Shown in pieces: positions 36,401-45,696 of a stretch of DNA of 64,000 bases. The notes beneath the pieces were generated by a model, which searched no databases, was not told the DNA's origin, and worked only from the letters and a program-made list of their open reading frames with translations. The stretch comes from Plecoglossus altivelis (taxonomy: Eukaryota; Chordata; Actinopteri; Osmeriformes; Plecoglossidae): the NCBI GenBank assembly GCA_036571765.1, contig BROE01000009.1:12150904-12214903 (forward strand). The letters are read 5' to 3'. Numbering within the stretch: position 1 is the stretch's first letter; every line of letters begins with the position of its first letter. A program made the translations under genes and the position numbers.

Positions 36401-39343
36401 TCGACCTGCCAATTTCCCCCGGTCCTTCACCTGAAGCTCCATGACAACCTGTTGGTTACCAGGATCGCTTGTTCACACTTCAGCCACAATGCTGACCTTC
36501 CATAAACGGTTCCTTTTTCCAGGCAGCCAGGCAGCCTGCCCCTGCTCATCATCCCCTGCTCAACATCGCCTTCTTACTGTTTTGGGCCTGATTCACTTGC
36601 CCCTTGTTAGGCTAGTCAGCCAGTTAGCCAGCCAACAAGTCACCTTCTTCTTGGCTAGATCAAGCCTGGGACTGCGCTTCCTTGTCCTGACCACCATGTG
36701 TCTCTCCCATTGAGATTTACCCCCTGCACCTTTGCTGCCGACCACTACTGAGAGAAAGGGCAGGTATGAGGGGTGAAATACGTGGATGAGAGGGCAGGAG
36801 CTGGATAGAGGCTAGGGCTAACCGGCTAGGGCTAACAGGCTGGGGCTAACAGGCTAAAGCTAGCTAGGAGTAGCTGCAGCCGCTCTCGTATCGCTGAGGT
36901 GGCCAGGCTGCAGTGTCAGCTGTCACCAGGACAACGCCAGAGAGAGTGGAGCTGCGGAGAGGGAGGTCGGACATGTTAGTCATGTCAAGTGGCCCCTGGT
37001 CCTCTCTCTCTTTCCCTCCCTCTCCTGTCTCTCTTTCCCTCAATCTCTTCTCTCTCTTTCCCTCTCTTCTCGCTCGCTCGCCCTCTACCTCTCATCTATC
37101 TTTCTCAGAGATCTGCAGCCTCTCAAACGGTCAGCATCTTGTCAGCATCCTTGTCTCTCTCTCTCCCTGTCTCTCTCTCTTTCCCTCTGGGTCGCAGCCT
37201 TCAGGGACCAGAGAGTGGAACGGCTAAGCGAACAGATGGCCGTTGAATCACACTGTCTGCTTGCTCAGCGCAAACAGGGAAGGATGAAAGAAAATGCACG
37301 GAAGCATAGATGCCACTTTGCTGTCTGCTGTGGCCTGCTTTTGAGAAACCCGCCATTACCATTCCAGAAAATCACAGAACGTTTGGGGAACCAGTGGGCC
37401 TCTGAAGCTATGTTATTGCCCTGTTTGGCCTCCTAATCCACCCTGATTGGCTCCCAACACCGCAGGGGACAGTCTGTGACTGTGCGCTGGATCGATGCCA
37501 GGATCTCTGGATTTTACCGGGGGAATTGTGCTGTTCCTTTTTACCCTAAAGACTGTAAGGGGATGAGAAGCCCTCCGCTGACCTCAAAGGACCAGCTCGC
37601 TCGCCGCTCACCCATGTCAAGCAGTTTCATTTATCGTTCATGTTTTGAGCGTGTGTCCTGAGGTGTTTCCTCTCTCTCTCCGTCAGCCATGTTTGCTCTC
37701 TTGCTCATCCTGATGCCTCGGCACTGTGTTGCATGTCATCGCCAGCGTCCAGGCCAATGGCAGATGGATGAGAAAGACAGGAAATATGCAGTGTTGAGTG
37801 TGTGAGTGTGTTGTATTTCAGGTTGGTGTGAGTGTGTGTGTGTGTGTGTTCACTGTTAACAGTGGAGATCAATGCCCTCGCTTGTATTTGATCGAGCACT
37901 AGATTAGAACAATTGCCAGCTGTCTTTGGTGTGCTGATAGAGGCGAGAAGCGTGGTGATGGTTCGCCGTTCTGTGTCCTCCCCTGTCTTCACCTTCTCCT
38001 ATACCTGCTCATCCTTCATCCGTTCTTCTATTCCATTTTTTTTTTGGTATCTCATTTCTGTACGCCACCATGTGTGTCCTCTGTTGACCCGTCTCTCCCT
38101 CCCTGCGTCCCTGCAGCTGTCCACAGTCTGAAGCTCAGCAGGACCCATGTGGACTGGCACAGTGTGGACGAGGTCTACCTCTACAGCGACGCCACCACCT
38201 CCAAGATCGCACGCACCGTCACCCAGAAACTGGGCTTCTCCAAAGGTCAGGGGTCGCTCGCTCTCTCGCTCACTCACTTGTGACCGGACACCTTCCAACC
38301 TAAACTCTTAACCCTAACCACGCTATGCTATAGTAAATCGTAATGTTTATTTTTTTAAATTATTAACTCTGTTTATCTCTGATGTTTGACTGGACCTCCA
38401 ACGTCCCAGCTGTCCACTTCATTTCCTGTGTGTGGAGATTAGGAGGAGGATGTGGGCCGAGTTATCTCAATCTCCTCTGACATACAAGCCCGTAGCCAGA
38501 GCAAATCTCGTTACGCTGGGAAATCCCTGTCCAGACAGCAGCCGGGCTCTGCAGCTAGTCATGCTGCTCTGGACCCTCAGAAGGGAAGGGGTACAGCTGG
38601 ACTGGACCGTGCAGCGCTTTCAATACAAATGTCTGGAAAATGAATGTGTGTATGTGTGTCTCCTCTCCCCCCCAGCATCCAGCAGTGGGACCAGGCTCCA
38701 CCGTGGCTACGTGGAGGAGGCCTCCCTGGAGGACAAGCCCCCCCAGACCACACACATCGTGTTTGTGGTCCACGGCATCGGACAGAAGATGGATCAGGGG
38801 CGCATCATCAAGAACACTGGCATGTAAGTGTGTGTGTTGGTTGTGTCTTTTGGATATGTGTGTCAAGGATGTGTGTGTGTCTCTCTCTTTTTAACTTTGT
38901 ATAGGCACGTGGAGAACACATGACTCCTAATTAAGCTCTGGTCATGTGGTGGTCGTGACTTGGTATTACTGCTGACAGCGCTGGCTGTCAAGTGCACACA
39001 GACACTCACTCTTGAGGATTTACTGCCCTCTGATGTTCTCTGCCATGGACACATGAATAGTCATGGAGCAAAGTGAGTGTGTGTGTAATGTTCCTAGAGG
39101 CCGGATCAGTCAGGTATTATTACCTGACACTGGTTCCACCTAGTGCCTCCCACCTCATGACAACCTGCTTGGCCACACACGCAACTGTTCCAGGAATGCA
39201 AAGTCACTGCTGTAAATAACAGGCCGTCACAGCATTCATTTGAAACCATTTGAATCCAACACTTCACAGCAGAACCTCCTGTCTGCCCCACCCCCCTCAC
39301 TCCCTGCTGATCAAACTGTGCTGGTCACGGCATGAGAAGCAGC

Positions 39344-39412
<69 letters not shown>

Positions 39413-42400
39413 CAAGAGAGGAAAAGAGAGAGAGAGAGAGAGATTGTGTTCCTATTACTGTCGTCTGAGTCAGCGATTTCAAGGCGTTAGACCAAACGCC
39501 ACAGTTAGTCTCCGCCCCTAAAACAAACAATCTGGTGATGCAAGCCACTCTGACGTCTGCATTCTGTTTTTAGACGCCCACGGCTCCACCAGTGAGGGTG
39601 CTCCTTCTCCCCCAACCCTCCTCCCTCTTTCTTTCCATCCATCCATCCATCCATCCATGCCTTCTTTCTGCCCAGCTGCATCTCTCGCTCTCTCTGTTTT
39701 CTCAAAAGGTTGACCTTTGGAGTCGACCCTTTCAGGGGTGGATAATTGACTGGTTTAGCCTGGGTACTTCACTGGGTTGTAGCAAGGGCGTACTTAATAA
39801 CAGGGCAAGGTTCGTGTAGACACGCACACGTACGCACGCACACACACACACACACACACTCTCTCTGGAAACAAGACTGTACATGTTGTCGGAGTCTCAC
39901 TCACACCTCTTCGCACTGTCATAATTGTCTTTTGACTTATGATAATTAATCTAACAGCAAAAGCTTTATAGTCAATTACATTTGTTTCAAACACACCATT
40001 ATTTTACCTTTTGTATTGCTGCTCTTCCTCTGTAAACAGCTCATGAATGGCTGTTTGCTCGCTTGCCGCTATGGGCCTATATATAGGCTTGCCCTGGCTG
40101 GTGTTCAAGCGGCCTAGCCCATCCACTGTGTCAGTGTGTGTGTGTTGCTGCGTGTGTCCATGTGTGTGTGTGTGTGTGTGTTGGAGGGTTAGAGTGTGAC
40201 CTCTCTGCCAGAGGCTTAGGCCAGCTAAGCAGGTAAAGTAGACCAAGTCAGGCCTGCCAGGCCTGTAAGCCCTGCAGGCAGCACTGTGGATTACAGCACC
40301 ATGGAACAGCAAGTCACACAAAGAGTAAGGATCACAGCTCTGGTCAATCTAACCAGATGGCTTCTCTTGTTGTCTTGGCCTCTTTCTGGCCATCTTTTAA
40401 AACCACTGGGAGAACACATCAAAAGCCTTGCTTTCTATAAGGGGCTATAGAGGACTCTTGAGCTGGTAGAACTAGAATAGCTCCTGACGCTTATCTGTCC
40501 TCGTGAGAGCGTTTCACGCGTACAATTGCTCATTCCAATCATGCACATGGAAGGAATTTCTCAAGTTAGACCAGATTTGAAATGCGTAGAGCCACGTTGG
40601 GCCAGCGAGATGGAAACAATCCATCAAAGTGGATACCACCACCCTTCAACCATCAGGACCGCTCTGTGCACATTCTTCTGTCGCCTTGCGTATAAGGGTG
40701 CCAACTCACCTGTCAGTCACGCTGTCAATACGGTAAATACGCTATAGCCGACCGTTCGAAATACTGGAAACTACATGTCTAACCAGATCCAGCGGATCGC
40801 TTCTTAGCATGATCCTCTTGAAACGTCTGAAGTGAAGGGCTTTAGGCTAAGACACTTAAAGGCGGCACTGTTAACAAGTTCACCTGCAGTAGCAGTGTTG
40901 ATTTAGCCAGCACTAGTGTGCAAATTTTGCCCATTTGTGTATCGTTCCTATGGGCCAAAGCTAAGTGCGTCTAGCACACGCTAGGCTAGGCTAAAGTAGC
41001 TACGTAGCGATTGAGTGAAGGCTCATTAGCATCTCTGCCACAGGCTATTTCACCTAAAGGTCACAGCCACCCCCTCAACAACAACCTCACCCATCTCCCT
41101 CCTCCTCTCTCCACCCATCTCCATCTTGGTTCTAATGTAGTTTCTCAGCCCAAACAGAAGCACAACAAGTGTCGGTTGCGGTAGAGGATGTTTAGCTGAC
41201 CCATATGAGGCCTGTTTCACCTATTTATTCAGACTGTGTACCTACTTAAGTGCTGCCATGAAAATGTGCTGTGCGTTAAAATATGCAATGTGGTACAGTA
41301 TGACATTTATAGTACTACTGTATACCTAAAATGTGCAATGTGGTACAGTACCACATTACATATACAGTACTACTGTATACCTAAAATGTGAGTGTGTGCG
41401 TCCAGGCTGAGAGCTGGCGTGAGGAAGATGGAGGAGCAGCACTTTTCCGAGAACACGGAGGAGCACGTGGAGTTTCTGCCTGTTGAGTGGCGCTCCAAAC
41501 TGGCTCTAGATGGAGGTAAGCTTGTACGTGTGTGTTCTAGACACAGAGTGTGTTAAGGGAGAGAGAATTGCGGTGGCATCACACTGAGCATGCGTGCGTG
41601 GCTGTGTTCCCAGACACGGTGGACTCCATCACCCCAGACAAGGTGAGAGGACTGAGGGACCTCCTGAACAGCAGTGCCATGGACATCATGTACTACACCA
41701 GCCCCCTGTACCGTGACGAGGTGAGACACTGAACGTTCACCGGATCGCCAAAACGTGTTGCAACAGACATTCAGTTAACAAGATGACCCCCCCCCCCCCC
41801 CCTCCCCCAGATCACCAAGGGCCTGACCCAAGAGCTGAACCGCCTCTACTCACTCTTCTGCTCGCGGAACCCAGAGTTCGAGAAGAACGGGGGCAAGGTG
41901 TCCATCGTGTCCCACTCGCTGGGCTGCGTGATCGCCTTCGACATCATGACGGGCTGGGACCCCGTGCGCTTCTGCCTGCAGGAGCACCAGGACCTGGAGG
42001 AGGAGCTGGACCTGCGCTGGATCAGCTACGAGGAGAGACACTTGCTGGAGCAGCTCAGAGTCACCAGGAACAGGTGAGGCGGAGGGGGAGGGTTAGGGGT
42101 TCGAGATTTTCAATATGAGTGCATGGTTGGGGCCTCACTAGGATAGAACAACTTATTTTAGTTTTTTGGGTGGGTGGATCGATGGATGGATGGTGGTGTG
42201 AGAAGAAAAGATTTATTCGACCTGTTAGTAGCTGTTGTGTCACACGTGACTTGACCTGTCTGTCTGTCTGCCCCTGTCTGTCATCTCGTCCATTTGTGTG
42301 TCGGCCTCCCCTCCTTTCTCTCAGGCTACGAGAGCTAGAAGATCAGCTCCAAGGTCTGGAGGCCTCCAAGCCCTCCGCCCCCCCAGCTCTGGGGTTCAAG

Positions 42401-43814
42401 GTACGACTCTGCCCATGGATCCTCCTTATCGGCACAGCTGAGAAGGGGTTGGAACATTCCACACACGCCAGTGGGGCGTGGAGTCCTGTTGTTGCTGATG
42501 AACAAGATAGACTACTGGTATTGATAAAGGTTTCTGTCCCTCCCCTTTCTCCTCACCTTGGATTCTTGGAACCCCTCCCCCTTCTCTTCCCCAGGTGGAG
42601 AACTTCTTCTGCATGGGTTCTCCCCTGGCTGTGTTCCTGGCTCTTAGAGGGATCCGTCCAGGGACCAGTGGAACCCAGGACCACATCCTACCTCGTGCCA
42701 TCTGTCAGAGACTCTTCAATGTGTTCCACCCCACCGACCCTGTGGTACGGCACCCGCAACAAGCGCACAAAAGCACATAACTGCTGCACAAAAGTCATGA
42801 GGCCAGACTCTCAAACAATGCCAAACACACAAATGACCCTGTGTGTGTGTGTGTGTGTGTGTCTGTGTCCCTCCCTGCAGGCCTACAGACTGGAGCCTCT
42901 GATCCTGAAGCATTACAGCAACACCTCCCCGGTCCAGATCCACTGGTGCAGTGCCACCAGCCCCACCCCCTACGACCAGATCCGCCCCACCTTCCTCAAC
43001 CCCTCCAAGGAGCCCACGTCAGACACGGAGAGCATCCCCAGCCCCAGCACCTCCCCCGTCCTGCCCCGCAGGCACTACGGGGAGTCCATCACTAACCTGG
43101 GCAAGGCCAGCATCATGGGTAAGGCAGCACCCCAGCAGGGAGGCCAGGCCGCCTAGCGATCACGTGGCCCCGGAGCAAGGAGGGGGGGTTGTTTTCACGA
43201 CGCTTTGATGCCATTCATCAGGCCAGAAAACATACTGTGAGATTACTGCATGCACACATACAACCATACATGCTGTTCAGACAGAATGAAAGTGGGTCTA
43301 AAACATCTTTTAAAGCAAAAGAAAGGAGTGTTTGACCTCCACACAAAGCCCCAGTCCAAGCTTCCCCCTTGTGTTGACTCTGATCCTGACTGGGGTCTGA
43401 TGCCTATAACTGGGGACATTTCATTTCCCTCTGAGCTTAGCTTTCCCAGCAGGTGAAATCCATGCCCCTCCTCCATCCACTTCTCCATACACAACGCGGT
43501 GTGAGCAAATACAGACACAGCAGGTGAACAAGGCACGTCACAGCAGGCGTCTGGTGACGTTTGCACGACCTATAATTAGCCCAGCTGTACCCTGAGCTCC
43601 AACACTAGAACCCGCTGCACCTGCCTCATTCCTATTCTGCTCAGCTCTGGACAGCAGGAGCTAATGTGGGCAACATCGCCACCGTGTGGCAGGGAAGAGC
43701 CCATTTAGCTGCTGCGCTGGTGTGTTTATGTACACCTATAGCTCTGTTCATCACTGCTTCTCTTCCCCTTTCCCTGTCTACTTCCTCTTCTCTTTCTGTT
43801 TCTCTTCTCTTGCC

Positions 43815-43889
<75 letters not shown>

Positions 43890-44701
43890 TCTGCCCTCTC
43901 TCCCCTCTCCAGGTGCAGCCAGTATAGGAAAGGGCATTGGAGGGATCTTGTTCTCTCGTTTCTCTCGCTCCAGCAGCCAGCCGTCTGTGTGCGGAGGAGT
44001 AGAGGGAGGCTCCGCCTCCGAGGGGGAGGAGCCCAAGAGACCTGGGGACAGTCAATCAGCAAACGGGCTCTCCACCATGTCACAGTCCACCTCCATGATT
44101 GCTGACACGTCACGTAAGTCCAAGTGTTATCACCATAAAGTTAAATGCGGGTTGCTTGTGGAACTTTGGAATCCTCATGTTTTTGTTTTTTTCATTAGTT
44201 TTTTATTTTTATTTATTTAGTATTATTATTATGCTTTTGTGAACGGAACAGCTTAACTTTAATTTGAAGCCTTTTATTTGAGGAAAATGTTTTATAGTTC
44301 GGAGCTTACACATGGGGAACCATATATCTACCAGTCACCCTGACTGTACACGATACATGTAAATTGTCAATACCTTGTGTTAGGACTGAAAGTACTTCTC
44401 ATCCATAGAGCACTGGATATTGTCCACATACAGCTCTATTGCAGTGAGAATAGAACACTTCTGTCAACCCCAGTGGACTGTGCTCTGTGTTAGTCTCTGT
44501 GTCTCCGCCCCCACAGTGGAGCTGGACAGACGCATCGACTTCGAGCTCCGGGAGGGCCTGGTGGAGAGCCGCTATTGGTCAGCAGTGACTTCGCACACGG
44601 CCTATTGGTCCTCGCACGACGTGGCGCTCTTCCTGCTAACCTTCATCTACAAGCAGAGGGACCCGCCCCCTCCCGCGGAGGACAGCCCCGAGCTCGAATA
44701 A
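26583..44701 (+). CDS. ddhd1: Phospholipase DDHD1 (PA-PLA1), complete gene, 12 coding exons
   Basis: DDHD1 is a cytosolic phospholipase A1 that hydrolyses phosphatidic acid and phosphatidylinositol to lysolipids; in human, loss causes spastic paraplegia SPG28. Exons: 26583-27405, 28610-28786, 38117-38245, 38676-38823, 41406-41515, 41614-41720, 41811-42073, 42325-42400, 42595-42744, 42881-43118, 43913-44113, 44517-44701. The joined frame is unbroken, 2607 bases, 868 residues, close to the roughly 900 of human DDHD1. All junctions are GT/AG with matching phases. Order: variable Ser/Asn-rich N-terminus (1-129), WWE-like region (about 130-310), lipase core with SHSLG at 532-536 and nucleophile Ser534, short charged helix (586-611), DDHD domain (about 612-855) with probable metal-site residues Asp659, Asp815, His834 and Asp842. 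I recognise the protein from strong resemblance to human DDHD1. Teleosts can carry two copies; I cannot say which this is. Confidence 0.96.
27406..28609 (+). other. ddhd1: ddhd1 intron 1
   Basis: 1.2 kb intron with donor GTGAGT and acceptor CCCTCCACAG. It is complex sequence with few simple repeats apart from a C run near 28490. No extra exon was seen. Confidence 0.85.
28610..28786 (+). CDS. ddhd1: ddhd1 coding exon 2 (residues 275-333)
   Basis: Phase 1 at both ends, so it could be skipped without a frameshift. It encodes QDCIPVMRAMWFIDGTWLPL and the acidic EEDESDLIEQEHL segment, completing the WWE-like region (Trp residues in MWFIDGTW). The donor is GTGAGT at 28787. The exon is about 59 codons, matching the human protein across this part. 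Confidence 0.95.
29067..29222. repeat. CT-rich minisatellite with TTTGTCCC punctuation
   Basis: CTCTCTTTCTCTCTCTTTGTCCC blocks, with TTTGTCCC recurring roughly every 35-40 bases (29110, 29148, 29183). Open in all frames because it lacks stop triplets. Confidence 0.9.
29905..29982. repeat. 14-bp minisatellite, 5.6 perfect copies
   Basis: TAGCTAAGACCTCG is repeated five times with no visible substitution, followed by a partial sixth copy. Perfect identity suggests a recent expansion. Confidence 0.97.
30251..30686. repeat. Mixed 39/27-bp minisatellite
   Basis: Three 39-base copies (30251-30367) lead into alternating 27-base and 39-base variants that all share GTGGAGTAGGGCTGTGCA or close forms. 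All unit lengths are multiples of three, which explains long false ORFs on both strands (for example a 163-residue minus-strand frame of LHSPTPPCALLACL type). Confidence 0.95.
32890..33660. promoter_or_regulatory. Complex AT-rich island with MEF2-like sites
   Basis: About 770 bases without simple repeats inside a repeat-rich intron. It includes CTATTTATAA (33017-33026), a perfect match to the MEF2 consensus YTAWWWWTAR, and a near match CTATTTATAT (33030-33039) 13 bases later. This could be an intronic enhancer; the evidence is motif and complexity only. Confidence 0.3.
33705..33751. repeat. (GT)n microsatellite with GCGT interruptions
   Basis: GCGTGTGT blocks and a pure GT run. Confidence 0.9.
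34497..35146. repeat. Large CCTGGTCC/CCTGTC minisatellite
   Basis: About 650 bases built from CTGTCC and CTGGTCC-type hexamer-like blocks, with higher-order units such as TCCTGGTCCCTGTCTCTG. The + strand is pyrimidine-biased with few A; the minus strand reads as GGACCAGGACAGG. Lack of stop triplets gives false ORFs of 179 residues (+) and up to 303 residues (-), the latter of repeating GQDRDQD/TGTRTG type. No promoter, splice site or domain supports them. Confidence 0.95.
38117..38245 (+). CDS. ddhd1: ddhd1 coding exon 3 (residues 334-376)
   Basis: Phase 1 at both ends. It encodes a highly conserved block (VDWHSVDEVYLYSDATTSKI and ARTVTQKLGFSK) nearly identical to human DDHD1. Acceptor CCCTGCAG, donor GTCAGG, a weaker donor than the others in this gene. 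Confidence 0.96.
38246..38675 (+). other. ddhd1: ddhd1 intron 3
   Basis: 430 bases, donor GTCAGG, acceptor CTCCCCCCCAG. A GT-rich stretch (38643-38660) lies just before the acceptor. No other feature seen. Confidence 0.85.
38676..38823 (+). CDS. ddhd1: ddhd1 coding exon 4 (residues 377-425)
   Basis: Enters in phase 1, leaves in phase 2. It encodes SSSGTRLHRGYVEEA and THIVFVVHGIGQKMDQGRII; VVHGIGQ is the conserved HG(I/V)G element at the start of the lipase fold, expected to help form the oxyanion hole. The donor is GTAAGT at 38824; the last codon (Met426) is completed by exon 5. Confidence 0.96.
39346..39442. repeat. (GA)n microsatellite
   Basis: About 30 uninterrupted GA units (39346-39406), then GCGAGAGCAAG and further GA. 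Confidence 0.97.
41279..41391. repeat. Tandem duplication with perfect hairpin
   Basis: Two copies of about 55 bases share GCAATGTGGTACAGTA and GTACTACTGTATACCTAAAA. In the second copy AATGTGGTA (41337-41345) and TACCACATT (41349-41357) form a perfect 9-bp stem with a CAG loop. The duplication ends about 15 bases before the exon 5 acceptor AG. Confidence 0.85.
41406..41515 (+). CDS. ddhd1: ddhd1 coding exon 5 (residues 426-462)
   Basis: Enters in phase 2, leaves in phase 1. It encodes LRAGVRKMEEQHFSE and EEHVEFLPVEWRSKLALDG; the FLPVEWRSKL block is characteristic of the intracellular PA-PLA1 family. Acceptor GTGCGTCCAG, a purine-rich and so weak pyrimidine tract; donor GTAAGC. Confidence 0.95.
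41614..41720 (+). CDS. ddhd1: ddhd1 coding exon 6 (residues 463-498)
   Basis: Enters in phase 1, leaves in phase 0. It encodes TVDSITPDKVRGLRDLLNSS and AMDIMYYTSPLYRDE, almost identical to human. It is separated from exon 5 by a 98-base intron and from exon 7 by a 90-base intron. Confidence 0.96.
41811..42073 (+). CDS. ddhd1: ddhd1 coding exon 7, catalytic serine (residues 499-585)
   Basis: It holds the nucleophile elbow KVSIVSHSLGCVIAFDIMTG: the GXSXG-like S-H-S-L-G with Ser534 encoded by TCG at 41916-41918, equivalent to Ser537 of human DDHD1. Upstream is ELNRLYSLFCSRNPEF; downstream is a variable stretch (RFCLQEHQDLEEELDLRW) and the conserved SYEERHLLEQL. The acceptor is preceded by a C run of about 20 (41787-41809). 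Leaves in phase 2 at donor GTGAGG. Confidence 0.97.
42325..42400 (+). CDS. ddhd1: ddhd1 coding exon 8 (residues 586-611)
   Basis: A short 76-base exon coding for a charged helix (LRELEDQLQGLEASK) and a Pro/Ala linker leading to ALGFK. Human DDHD1 has the same layout, with a coiled-coil-like helix between lipase core and DDHD domain. Acceptor TCTCTCAG, donor GTACGA. Leaves in phase 0. Confidence 0.93.
42595..42744 (+). CDS. ddhd1: ddhd1 coding exon 9, start of DDHD domain (residues 612-661)
   Basis: Exactly 50 codons, phase 0 at both ends. It encodes VENFFCMGSPLAVFLALRGI, the canonical start of the DDHD domain, and ends in FNVFHPTDPV with Asp659, the first of the four residues that name the domain. 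Donor GTACGG. Confidence 0.96.
42881..43118 (+). CDS. ddhd1: ddhd1 coding exon 10 (residues 662-740)
   Basis: It encodes AYRLEPLILKHYSNTSPVQI of the DDHD domain, then a Ser/Pro-rich low-complexity insert (SIPSPSTSPVLPRR) and HYGESITNLGKASIM. The insert is the usual disordered loop within DDHD1. A GT run (42839-42862) sits about 20 bases before the acceptor CTCCCTGCAG. Leaves in phase 1 at GTAAGG. Confidence 0.95.
43119..43912 (+). other. ddhd1: ddhd1 intron 10
   Basis: 794 bases. The first half is complex sequence; a CTCF-like GCCACCGTGTGGCAGG lies at 43678-43693; the 3' end is a CT-rich tract with a long pure (TC)n run (43823-43884) that serves as the pyrimidine tract of the exon 11 acceptor. 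Confidence 0.8.
43823..43884. repeat. (TC)n microsatellite at exon 11 acceptor
   Basis: About 31 uninterrupted TC units ending 28 bases before exon 11 of ddhd1. Confidence 0.97.
43913..44113 (+). CDS. ddhd1: ddhd1 coding exon 11 (residues 741-807)
   Basis: Phase 1 at both ends, so skippable in frame. It encodes AASIGKGIGGILFSRFSRSS, conserved, followed by a variable Ser/Gly/Glu-rich loop (SQPSVCGGVEGGSASEGEE and STMSQSTSMIADTS), poorly conserved with human. Donor GTAAGT. Confidence 0.92.
44517..44701 (+). CDS. ddhd1: ddhd1 coding exon 12, end of DDHD domain (residues 808-868, stop)
   Basis: It encodes LELDRRIDFELREGLVESRY and WSAVTSHTAYWSSHDVALFL, near identical to human. Asp815, His834 and Asp842 are the likely D, H and D of the domain name. 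The C-terminal tail (QRDPPPPAEDSPELE) is acidic and Pro-rich and differs from human. Stop TAA at 44699-44701. An AATAAA overlaps the stop (44697-44702) but is too close to be the poly(A) signal of this message. Confidence 0.96.
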
Positions 44702-45690
44702 ACACACAGCACCTACTGAAACACACACATTCAGAACCCTACCTTTCTCACCTCTGACTCTATCTCCCTAACTCTTTTTTTTTTAAATACGTACTTGGAC
44801 CTGTACTTCCGGTAACACGCGAGGACCTTTTATCTTGGTAGGAGGGGGGGGTCCACATCTCCTCAGTCTGAGGGAGACGTGGTGGCCCTGTGGAAGCGGA
44901 GGAGGACCAGCCTGTGCCTCTGAGACCGGCCCCACAGCAACGCTCTCTGGAGCCTGGGATCCAGCAGCAAACCTTGGGGGTCTAGAGCACCTCCTAGAGA
45001 CCCATACTCTCATCTCTGTCTCTCCCGCTGCCTCTGCGTACGGAGCTGTGTGCTGCACAAGCTCACACCTTCCAACGGAACTCCTCTCCCTCTCTTACTG
45101 TCTGTCATTCTCTTCTTTCTCTCTTCCTCTCTTTCTCCGTCTTGATCTTTCTGCCTCTCTCTTGAACGACCTTTGCATCTCAACATTACCAAGCAAAACT
45201 CAATGCAATTTCCTAAAGGGGTCAAAATATTATTTATGTAGTTTGAATGTTAATATATTTCCCTTTCGAAAGAATACTGAATATTTTGTTTTTATTTAGC
45301 TATGATTCAGAATGACATTTTTTTATTCTGAGAGGACGATACCTCTCTTTTTAGCACTCTACCATTTGGACATGGTGTACGAAACGAAAAGGAAAAAAAG
45401 AACCATAATTATCAGTATCGATGATTCGACGGCAGTATTTCCTTCCATCCTGTTTTCTGTCTGCCGCCTGGATTGTCGATCGGTCATGTCAGATGACCTG
45501 TGCGGCCCCAGATAAAGCAGTGGCATCAGGTTAAAGGTCAGCTGATGTTTCACCTTGGCTTTTGGACCCTGGATAGATAGCTGTGTGGATTCATTCAGCT
45601 CGCTGTCCACTGCAAGCATGTGACGCCACGCGTTGGGATTCTCCAACAATGTCATGTTCTACGTATAAATCCGGTTAGTAACCCAAAGCG

Positions 45691-45696
45691 AATAAA
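45691..45696 (+). terminator. ddhd1: Candidate ddhd1 poly(A) signal
   Basis: AATAAA about 1 kb after the stop codon, followed within 40 bases by T/G-rich sequence (GTAGGTCAAGGTTGTAGTTTATG) suited to a downstream element. It is the first well-placed signal; longer 3' UTRs using 47866, 48372 or 49580 are possible. Confidence 0.45.

Larger units (their letters stand above)
28787..38116 (+). other. ddhd1: ddhd1 intron 2 (9.3 kb)
   Basis: The longest intron. It contains a CT/TTTGTCCC minisatellite (29067-29222), a 14-bp minisatellite (29905-29982), a 39/27-bp minisatellite (30251-30686), CA runs (30835-30885, 31527-31575, 31953-31970), a (CT)n tract (32820-32882), a complex AT-rich island (32890-33660), a GT run (33705-33751), a large CCTGGTCC minisatellite (34497-35146), and CT-rich stretches near 37005-37190. 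No exon was recognised inside it. Confidence 0.85.
38824..41405 (+). other. ddhd1: ddhd1 intron 4 (2.6 kb)
   Basis: Contains a long (GA)n microsatellite (39346-39442), an ATCC run (39637-39658), CA/GT runs (39829-39859, 40132-40180), and a tandem duplication with a perfect hairpin (41279-41391) that ends a few bases before the exon 5 acceptor. No additional exon seen. Confidence 0.85.

Noticed and set aside
42119..43156. 345-residue + ORF spanning several ddhd1 exons and introns
   Set aside because: It reads through introns 7-9 and matches ddhd1 only over parts of exons; the exon structure with GT/AG junctions explains the DNA better.
44697..44702. AATAAA poly(A) signal at the ddhd1 stop codon
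   Set aside because: It overlaps the stop codon; cleavage 10-30 bases later would leave almost no 3' UTR, and no typical downstream element is seen.
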